Below are positions 57,432-64,000 of a DNA stretch of 64,000 bases, in pieces (the stretch's first letter is position 1; the number at the start of each line of letters is the position of its first letter). The notes beneath the pieces were generated by a model that ran no database searches, had not been told where the DNA came from, and was given only the letters and a program-made list of their open reading frames with translations. A program made the position numbers and the translations under genes. Source of the stretch: Lasiodiplodia sp. COLG20 (taxonomy: Eukaryota > Ascomycota > Dothideomycetes > Botryosphaeriales > Botryosphaeriaceae); NCBI GenBank assembly GCA_009801085.1, contig VNWV01000001.1:4154001-4218000 (forward strand), read 5' to 3'.

Positions 57432-57462
57432 GGACCGCCGTATGCCTGCAGTACGCCGGGCC
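57432..57462. promoter_or_regulatory. Two cluster-motif variants between SDR A and SDR B
   Basis: GGACCGCCGTA (57432-57442, plus) and GGCCCGGCGTA (57452-57462, minus), each one mismatch from GGACCGGCGTA, face each other 20 bp apart in the 225 bp divergent promoter. It is the only promoter with two copies. Confidence 0.55.
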
Positions 57463-57592
57463 GCAGCATTTATATCTGCTCCTAAGTCCTGAAGCACAAC
57501 TTATTCTTTTTTACAGCCCCGCCACCCCGCCTACATCACCACCCTCCAGCCTTTCGCCCACATTCGCATCTCCCCGCATCTGCATCATCACA

Positions 57593-58450
57593 ATGGCTCC
57601 CCGTGTCTGGCTCATCACTGGTGCCTCAACAGGCTTCGGTCTGGAGCTCGCACTCATCGCAGCCGCCCGCGGCGACAAGGTTGTTGCCGCCACGCGCTCG
57701 CCGCAGAAGCTGGAGCACCTCAAGTCCAAGGGAATCACCCCGGCGCGCTTGGACCACAACGAGCCGCTGCCCAAGGTGCAGGCTGCCATCGACGCCATCA
57801 TCCAAATCCACGGCACGGTCGACATCGTCGTCAACAACGCCGCCTACGTGCAGACGGGCATGCTGGAAGAAGTGCCTGCTTCCGAGGCCGAGCGCCAATT
57901 CCAGGCCAACGTCTTGGGCCCACTCAACGTCTACCGCGCCGTGCTGCCGCACCTGCGCAGCAAGCGGTCCGGCACCCTTGTCACCATCGGCTCCATGGCC
58001 GCCTGGTACCCCATGCCCGGCTGCAACCTGTACAACGCCTCCAAGGCTGCTCTCCGCTGGCTCGGCATCGGCCTGGCTGGCGAAGTTGAGCACCTGGGCA
58101 TCCGCCACACCCTGGTCGAGCCGGGCTTCTTCCGCACCGAGCTGCTCAACCCCCAGGCCAACATCGCCATGACCACTCCCGAGCAGCGCCTGCCCGACTA
58201 CGCAGACCTCAACAAGAGCAACGACGCCAACTTCGCTGCTTTCCACGGCGCCCAGCTGGGCGACCCCAAGAAGGGTGCAGAGGTCATCTACGACGTCGTC
58301 ACTTCTTCTGGCGTTGCCGCCGGCCGCCCACTGCCGCCTTTCCTGCCGCTGGGCAGTGATGCCAGCACTGAAATTGCGAAGTCCGCCCAGGCTACGCTTG
58401 ACGCCATCAACGAGTGGCGCTCTATCAGTGCCCTGAGCGACCACAAGTAG
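57593..58450 (+). CDS. Short-chain dehydrogenase, SDR B
   Basis: A single exon of 285 aa starting at MAPRVWLITGASTGFG. An upstream in-frame extension to 57413 reads as untranslated leader. The nucleotide motif TGASTGFG, NNAAY in place of NNAGY, the catalytic Ser in TIGSMAAW and Tyr-Lys in YNASK are all present. It is a classical NADPH reductase or dehydrogenase with an intact active site. The intron seen in SDR A and SDR C at the equivalent point after LEE is absent here. Likely reduces or oxidises a carbonyl or alcohol of the pathway intermediate; the substrate is unknown. Confidence 0.9.
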   Translation: MAPRVWLITGASTGFGLELALIAAARGDKVVAATRSPQKLEHLKSKGITPARLDHNEPLPKVQAAIDAIIQIHGTVDIVVNNAAYVQTGMLEEVPASEAERQFQANVLGPLNVYRAVLPHLRSKRSGTLVTIGSMAAWYPMPGCNLYNASKAALRWLGIGLAGEVEHLGIRHTLVEPGFFRTELLNPQANIAMTTPEQRLPDYADLNKSNDANFAAFHGAQLGDPKKGAEVIYDVVTSSGVAAGRPLPPFLPLGSDASTEIAKSAQATLDAINEWRSISALSDHK

Positions 58451-58849
58451 TTTAGCAGTAGTACTGAAATTTAACTTCATTCACCGTCCCTTGCCTGCTC
58501 TTGCAATGTCGCCTTACTCGTTGTATTTACAGTACGCAATGCTTGCAGCTGGCAGCAATTTTGTCATACAGCGCTCTACATGGACCGGAGTATCAATCAC
58601 TAACCTTATCACTGTTCAGTGAGGCAGTCAGTTTGTCACCTTCACTATTTTACAACACAATATGATGATATAGTCAATCGAAGATGCCATAAGGATGCAC
58701 GCGCTGATTTTTCAAAGCCTGATAGATTTCCTAATGCATCGAATTAAGCACTCTATCAATTGAACCCGTGTATGGAGAAACTTCATTCTTCTACTGCTTG
58801 AAGGCATTCCTTGTAGCGCTCGAGAACCAAATAGCTGCCAGACTATCAT
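58451..58849. other. Convergent 3' spacer with a cluster motif
   Basis: Between SDR B and SDR C 3' ends. It contains an exact GGACCGGAGTA at 58582-58592 although no start codon is near. The gap is otherwise featureless. Confidence 0.55.
58582..58592 (+). promoter_or_regulatory. Cluster motif GGACCGGAGTA in a 3' spacer
   Basis: An exact copy, 132 bp past the SDR B stop and 258 bp past the SDR C stop. No gene start is nearby, so it may act at a distance or be a leftover of rearrangement. Confidence 0.6.
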
Positions 58850-59771
58850 TTACTCATCACAGTCAGTCTGGGACACGATATCCTTCCACGCATCCAAATC
58901 CTGGCGGTTCCTCTCCAACGCTTGGCCAATGAACCCCACCGCATCGTTCCCCAACGCCAACCTCGATGGCAGGTCCTTCCCCTGGCACGGCCCAGATCCC
59001 GTGAGAGCCTGCACAATAACACGCGCGCCCTTGTCTGGGTCTCCCGGCTGCTTCTTGTTGTACGCCGCTAACGCCGAGCGCGTGGCCGCCACCGCCGACC
59101 CCTCGACGGCATCGAGCTCCGCGACCGTCTTCTTCGCGACCGTCTTGCGTCCCGATCCCTCGTCCAGGAAGTTGGTCCGGAAGTAGCCCGGCTCGATGCA
59201 AGTGACGCGGATACCAAAAGGCGCCAGCTCCGCGCGGAGGGACTCCGTGTAGATGGCAATGGCCGCCTTGGTCGCGCAGTAGATGCCCGCTGCGGGAGAC
59301 CCTTGCCAACCACCAATGGAACCGAGGTTGGCGATAGTACCCGTGCGGCGAGAGCGCATCGACGGCACCACGGCGCGGAGGACGGCGAGCTGGCCGAAGA
59401 CGTTGGTCGCGAATTGGCGCTCTATCTCCTGCGCACTGTGATGTCTTTCAGCCTTTCGTTCGGCAGCAGACGGTCATTGGGAAACCTTACCTGCACTCCT
59501 CAATGGCTCCAACCAGGATGTAGCCTGCGTTGTTGACCAAGACGTCGATGTCACCCACCGTGGACCGAACATCGTCGACCACGGCCTGGATCTCGGCATC
59601 CGGGGACAGCACGTCGAGCTTCTTGGTGACGATGCCGCGCTGCCGCAGGTCCGCGAGCTTCGACACGTCGCGCGCCGTGGCCACGACTTTGTCACCGTGC
59701 GCCGCTGCCGCCAGCGCGATCGCCCTGCCGAAGCCGGACGAGCAGCCTGTGATCAGCCAGATCCGAGTCAT
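58850..59771 (-). CDS. Short-chain dehydrogenase, SDR C
   Basis: Two exons (59771-59491 and 59435-58850, 55 bp intron) give 288 aa. TGCSSGFGRAIALAA, NNAGY, the catalytic Ser in NLGSIGGW and Tyr-Lys in YCATK are present, so it should be active. The intron falls at the same codon as in SDR A (after EECR/EETR), showing common descent. Upstream in-frame ATG 59840 is possible but the family start MTRIWLITG fits better. The cluster motif sits 103 bp upstream of the ATG. This is the last gene I place inside the cluster. Confidence 0.9.
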
Positions 59772-59874
59772 TGTTTTTGTTCCTGTGGTTATCTTGCAAT
59801 TGGATGCGAGGATTCCTGCTACTTTAGAGTGAATGATCATGCTTTTTTAAGTGTTTAGAAGTATGTTTCCTCCC

Positions 59875-59885
59875 GGACCGGAGTA
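59875..59885 (+). promoter_or_regulatory. Cluster motif GGACCGGAGTA, SDR C promoter
   Basis: An exact copy, 103 bp upstream of the SDR C start codon. It is the rightmost copy in the window. Confidence 0.7.
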
Positions 59886-60546
59886 TATGTAACCGGCGTA
59901 CAGCTTCAATGTAGACAACAACCTGGATGTAATACTACTACTATGCATCGGCCACGCAAACCCGGTATATGAACTAATATAGAACTGCTCTGTAGTGTTT
60001 GTAGACTATGATCGCTTGCTAAAAGCTTTGTGGTCAAATACAAGGTTTGGTTTTGCGCTGCCTTTGGAGTGGACTTAAGAGGTAGGTTGGCATCGTGGAA
60101 TTCTAAAATGTGCCAAGTAAATAATAACAACACTCGATGATGGTTAAATGTTAATAATGATAAGAAACGTGCGTTTTTCTGGTTGATGTAAGCTGGTGTT
60201 TCTTCTGGATGTGTTGCGTTGTTCGTTTCTCGGTCCACGAGAATTCCCACCCGCCTTTCTTGTGGAAGCATCCCTATTCGTGTGGAGCCTTTAGCCCCCC
60301 AGCCTTGTGTTAGACACGTAAATCTCCTTCTGAAGCTATAGTAAACTCCCCCAGACTAAGTTGAAAGGATTCCTTGTAGAGGAGCCGTGAATGTTGGGCC
60401 TACTAGAGTAGACGTGCGTGTTCTGTCGACATCCCATCACTGTAACTGATATTAAAATGGCAACGGTGAGGGCTTGTAAATTTTAAGTTATGGTTTGATC
60501 GATTCTCGCCTCGAGTTGCTTTAAGTGATGCGCGAAATTTGCTTAA

Positions 60547-60594
60547 GACACTTAAACTGCACAGTGCAAAGACACTAAAAATGCACAGTGCAAA
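60547..60594. repeat. 24-bp tandem duplication with a palindromic core
   Basis: Two adjacent 24-bp units, identical at 22 positions, each containing the palindrome TGCACAGTGCA (60558-60568 and 60582-60592). Confidence 0.8.
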
Positions 60595-60811
60595 ACTAGC
60601 TTATTACTATGTATGCCCTACATGGAGTGTAAAAAAGTCGTGGCTGATTGGTACAAGCCTTCACACCGACGGCAGACCGGAACGAGCTAAGACAGCGGAG
60701 CGGCGTCACGGTTTTGGACATCCTATCAAGAGGACCATTTGGTCTACACTTTGCCCATGTACTAAAATCCTACTTCCGACAGACAACAACTCACCAATTA
60801 CAACACTCGAC

Positions 60812-61767
60812 ATGACGGACAACCACTTACCAATTCCGGCACAACTCCTGGGTGCAAGACGCGATCCCCCTGAGATTAACCTCCTTCTCTAAGAGTGTGC
60901 CTCTGGACAGCTTGAAAAAGTCCGTGAGATCTTTCAAGGCTATCTTATCAGGGTCGCCCGGGAGGAACGCGACCTGCGGGAATTTGGCGACGTCCTGTTG
61001 ACTGCTGCCGAAGAAGGCCGGGCAGACGTTCTGTCCTACATGCTTCCTTACTGGCTCTCAGCTGGATTTCTATTGCTCCCCGAAGGGCTTGCTTCGGCGG
61101 CAATTGCTATAAGATCTGTTTCTGTCCTCGAAGTTCTTCTCGACTTCGGATGGGACATCAACGAGCCAATGTCGAGAATTGCTCCGCCAGCTCTTTAGTA
61201 AGCTTCTTCACCGTACCGTAACTTTGTATTTGAAGGACTGATTGTAAGTGTTCTAGCCTCGCTGTCAAGGATTGGGACCTTACCAATTGGTTCTTCGATC
61301 ACGGTGCTGACCCCAATGCAAGAGCCTAGATGGACACGACTCCGTTCTCGAACGCTATTGAGCACGCGCCATTGCGGATCATCCACTTGTTTTTTCAACG
61401 AGGTGGGAGCATTAAGAAAGGACAGTTAATACATCACGCTGTACTGAGAAAGTCGGATGAGATCGAAGTTGTAGATCTTCTTCTCCAACATGGTGCATCG
61501 GTGAACATGGTCATGTACAGCAACGATCCTCAGTCATACAACCAATTGACCCTTTTTGGAATCGGCACCCCTCTCCACGTAGCTGTACATAGGGGACTGG
61601 TAAAACTGGTATCTCATTTGCTCGATAAGGGTGCCGACCCATTTATTAAAGATACCAGAGATCGGACACCTCTATATTGTGCAAAGAATCATAACCGTGC
61701 CCATGGCCGTACCGAAATAATTCGTCTCTTGGAGGACGCCGAAGGAACGGTTTCTACTAGCGTTTAA
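60812..61767 (+). pseudogene. Ankyrin-repeat gene with two in-frame stops
   Basis: Two exons, 60812-61197 and 61257-61767, with a clean 59 bp intron joining PPALYLAVKDWDL. After 26 codons the frame reads INLLL-TAA-ECASGQLEKVREIF at 60890-60892, and DPNARA-TAG-MDTTPFSNAIE at 61327-61329. Both are consistent with Gln codons lost by C to T. The second half has clear ankyrin units (VVDLLLQHGASVN, GTPLHVAVHRGLVKLVSHLLDKGADP). A shorter protein from ATG 61330 (145 aa, with the repeats) could still be made. The original role was probably protein binding. Confidence 0.75.
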
Positions 61768-61808
61768 AGTAGACACAGCGTAAATTCTATGCTCAATAGC
61801 ATGTTAAA

Positions 61809-62846
61809 CTACATAAATATTACATCTACCACGCCAACTCCCCCTGAGCTTCCCAGGAAAGTTCCTTCAACATTTGCGAATGCAGTCAGGGCAGTTCCAA
61901 CCTCTTGATCCGGGCGTACGGCTGTTATAACGAGATGATCGCCGTTTTGAAAGTCCAGGGTCCAGCGTGAGGGGTAAGTGTTGTTGGAAGAAGGAGAAGT
62001 CCATGTGTTTTTGGCATCGGCGTGAAGAGTATGGGTCAAAAGCAGGTCTCCGTGTGGGGTTCTCGCCGTGGCCAGACGGCGTTCGGTGGTACCGTAGTCG
62101 AAAGCCCAAACACTGAGGCTCGTCTTGGAATCCGGGAATCGGAGTCCGAACCAGGTGAAGTTTGAAGGTCCTCCAGAGCCCCATTGGCGGTCGTACCAAG
62201 TGAAGGAATTGTCGGGGTCGATTGTCAGGGAGTTCCCGGCGATTGACAAAGTTCCCTCTGTTCGGCAAGCGGGAAGAGACCATTGGTTCGTCAGTCCTGA
62301 GCCGAAGAGAAAGGTTCCAGTTCCCAAATTTTGGATGGCGGTGGAAGTTGCATCAAAGCTGATGTTGAAGGAATAATCAGTAGCAGAGGCCCAGGTCTGC
62401 ATAGAGGACACTGCATCTTCTGTGGGTGCGCTGAAACCGTAGTCTTCAAAGATGTATTGCACAGGGCCCTTTGTGGAGTTTTTCGGCACCACAGGAGCTT
62501 CGACGACGAAGTTCTTCCAGTATTGACTTGGGTCGGCGATGTCAAGCACGGCATGCCTCACTTGTGGTTGCTGCGTCATGGTCTGGATATGAGACATGAC
62601 AAAATACTGTTTTGAGTCGGACGTGGTCAGGAAGGAGCCAATATAGTAGGAGCCACCCAGTGTCTGGGATTCCGTAAGACTGTATGACGTGGGTACTTTT
62701 GGCTGTGAAGGGTATGTCAGCTATATCAAGTGTGGATTGAATTTGGCTGTACGTACAGTAAATGGCGACGTATCATTGTCTGGATTGAACTTGAAGCCAG
62801 TGGCACTCGAAACAAGTAGAACAGCCAATGAGAAGGCCCTCATCAT
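61809..62846 (-). CDS. Secreted CrtC/AttH-like lipocalin-fold protein
   Basis: Two exons (62846-62757 and 62702-61809, 54 bp intron) give 327 aa. A signal peptide (MMRAFSLAVLLVSSATG) precedes a beta-rich protein with the family hallmark WYDRQWGSGG and the second-half phrase TWFGLRFPDSKTSLSVWAFD. The CrtC/AttH-like superfamily includes hydroxyneurosporene synthases, kievitone-hydratase-type enzymes and the lipocalin-like cyclases (Diels-Alderases) of several fungal clusters, so hydratase, dehydratase or cyclase activity is possible. There is no exact cluster motif upstream, only a tandem GTTTCCGGTC pair, so membership in the cluster is uncertain. Several sequons support secretion. Confidence 0.8.
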
Positions 62847-62930
62847 GAACAGAACTGTCGTAGTTTGATATCATCAGCTCGTCTACATTGGTAGCTTTTA
62901 TGGATTTTGCGGGGTCAACACGAGCCACCG

Positions 62931-62950
62931 GTTTCCGGTCGTTTCCGGTC
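62931..62950. repeat. Tandem 10-mer GTTTCCGGTC, two perfect copies
   Basis: It lies 85-104 bp upstream of the CrtC-like start codon. The core TCCGGTC resembles half of the cluster motif, so it may be a related regulator site. Confidence 0.6.
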
Positions 62951-63089
62951 CGAGGATTCCGACCTCCTGAATGATGTTTGTCTGGGCTTGGCGGGAGCTG
63001 TTTCTGGTCTGTTGGAACTTGGCAATTCTATAAAGGTTAAGCCACACCGCCGTTTCGTTGTTGTCCCAAAGAGGCTCATTGCGGGCACA

Positions 63090-63323
63090 ATGGTTGGAGT
63101 GCCGGGTAGATCCAAAGGGTGTGTGACGTGCCGGCGGAGGAGGAACGGCATGCGTAGAACACGTCATCAGCTCCGTGCGCGCGCAAAGCTAAAGCGCAAT
63201 GAAAGGTTCATCCGAGGGCAGTGTAGCGCTGCCGGATTGCACGGTGGTGGTTATGAAAGTGACAGAAGCTTCATCCACCACTCGGCAGGGCAGCAACTTG
63301 CGAGAGAGAAACCGAGCAGCTAG
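63090..63323 (+). pseudogene. Relic of a Zn2Cys6 regulator N-terminus
   Basis: The frame begins MVGVPGRSKGCVTCRRRR, the usual start of a common fungal Zn2Cys6 family. It later reads GQCSAAGLHGGGYESDRSFIHHS, matching the second half of the zinc cluster and the conserved GGYE-R-FI block. Between them the expected cysteines are replaced (KLKRNERFIR where KxKCDExxPxC is usual; GLHGGG where GLxCGG is usual). The frame stops at 63321 with no further regulator sequence. An internal degenerate intron is possible but does not restore the cysteines. Confidence 0.55.
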
Positions 63324-63534
63324 CGTCCAGTCAGGCCACAACCCCATGTCCGAGCGCCGGTTCAGATTTTCATGTCAGGTTCTCTTGCCCGGTCTGCGTA
63401 CGATAAGGAGATATAATTCCTAAGTAGCTTTCAGTGCAGGAAGTATTTACGCCGAACTCCAGGAACCACAGAACCTGATCTTCGCAATAGCCATTCAAAA
63501 GTAGATTACCCTCTAAGAAAAGTTGGAATTCCCT

Positions 63535-64000
63535 TCAGTGCGCCTTGACATCGTCCGGCCTTCCCTCCAACCTGGCCTCCCTTGCCCACTGTCCCTCCCT
63601 CCACCACCACAATCCGGCATACACGGCTCCAGGTCCAACCAGCACTTGCCCAACAAGCACTGCCACGGCGGCGGCGACAGCGTTTTTGGTAGTGGTGAAT
63701 CCCGAGCGGCGCAGCTCCCACACCGTGTACAGCTCCCACAGCAGAATGGCGAGGGTCGAGAAGGCAAAGTCGTACTTGACGAAGATGAAGAGATGCTCCT
63801 CCCAGTTCGGGGCGCTCCACGGCTTCACGGGGTTCGGAAGGTCGGTGAACATGTTGGCAAAAGTGACGGTCGGCAGGCTCGTCAGGGCGACGAAGGCGAA
63901 GAAGGCGACGTGCACCAGGGCGGATAGCCAGAATGCGACCTTATAAGCCTCCCGCAGCACAGGCACGTCGCGTTTCTCATAGATATCGAACGGACCTTGG
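63535..64000 (-). CDS. Multi-pass membrane protein, N-terminus cut by window edge
   Basis: 155 codons up to the edge, with the frame open at 63999. Hydrophobic segments VAFWLSALVHVAFFAFVAL, FAFSTLAILLWELYTVW and AVAAAVAVLVGQVLVGPGAVYAG give at least three membrane spans, and EKRDVPVLREAY lies before the first. The segment WEEHLFIFVKYDFAFSTLAILLW recalls the pattern in several uncharacterised fungal integral membrane proteins. Membrane-bound terpene cyclases have a comparable layout, but nothing diagnostic is visible here. The C-terminus is polar. No function is assigned. Confidence 0.7.
   Translation of the reverse strand, partial: QGPFDIYEKRDVPVLREAYKVAFWLSALVHVAFFAFVALTSLPTVTFANMFTDLPNPVKPWSAPNWEEHLFIFVKYDFAFSTLAILLWELYTVWELRRSGFTTTKNAVAAAVAVLVGQVLVGPGAVYAGLWWWREGQWAREARLEGRPDDVKAH

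Larger units (their letters stand above)
59772..60811. other. Intergenic, right border of the cluster
   Basis: About 1 kb. It holds the cluster motif at 59875-59885 (SDR C promoter) and a 24-bp tandem duplication at 60547-60594. No gene is seen. Confidence 0.55.

Noticed and set aside
57626..58480. 284-codon minus-strand frame opposite SDR B
   Set aside because: Shadow of the SDR coding sequence; the SDR motifs are on the plus strand.
1..64000. CRISPR arrays, insertion sequences, bacterial operons
   Set aside because: None seen. The window is eukaryotic with spliceosomal introns, and no regularly spaced repeats or transposase genes were recognised.

Overview
The window comes from a filamentous ascomycete (Pezizomycotina). 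Most genes are interrupted by 46-75 bp GT..AG introns with CTRAC-like branch sites. The families present are characteristic of these fungi: HET domain, NACHT-ankyrin and NACHT-WD40 STAND proteins, Zn2Cys6 regulators and a non-reducing polyketide synthase (NR-PKS). The sequence does not let me name the genus.

Left part, 1-30 kb, accessory and self/non-self type genes. A HET-domain gene runs off the left edge (1-2262, minus). It is followed by a membrane glycoprotein (3671-5503), an SDR with an in-frame stop (6545-7554), a roughly 2,200-codon NACHT-ankyrin gene broken by a stop and a frameshift (9198-15994), a secreted FAD-linked oxidase (16454-18017), a NACHT-WD40 protein (19818-22703), a free-standing ankyrin protein (23262-24404), a protein kinase (24760-25949) and a heavily decayed pyranose-oxidase-like GMC oxidoreductase (28116-30024).

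Middle part, 31-60 kb, a biosynthetic gene cluster. In order it holds an AflR-type Zn2Cys6 regulator, a three-repeat Myb regulator, an O-methyltransferase, a phenol-2-monooxygenase-type flavoprotein, an NR-PKS (SAT-KS-MAT-PT-ACP-ACP-TE, about 2,091 aa), a divergently transcribed NRPS-like adenylation-thiolation-reductase, a secreted alpha/beta hydrolase, a secreted protein of unknown function, a secreted berberine-bridge-type oxidase and three SDRs. The likely logic (inference) is that the PKS makes an orsellinic-type aryl acid and the A-T-R enzyme reduces the carboxyl to the aldehyde. The monooxygenase and methyltransferase would then decorate the ring, and the secreted oxidase, hydrolase and SDRs would finish the product. 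An 11-bp motif, GGACCGG(A/C)GTA, has exact or one-mismatch copies in nearly all cluster promoters. I find no exact copy before 30.9 kb or after 59.9 kb. It probably marks the regulon and the cluster edges.

Right part, 60-64 kb: an ankyrin gene with two in-frame stops, a secreted CrtC/AttH-like lipocalin-fold protein, the relic of a Zn2Cys6 regulator, and the C-terminal part of a multi-pass membrane protein cut by the right edge.

All seven in-frame premature stops I found are TAA or TAG. Each can be explained by one C:G to T:A change in a CpA context, as expected from repeat-induced point mutation or a similar process. Exon boundaries were placed by eye from splice signals, reading frame and family conservation.
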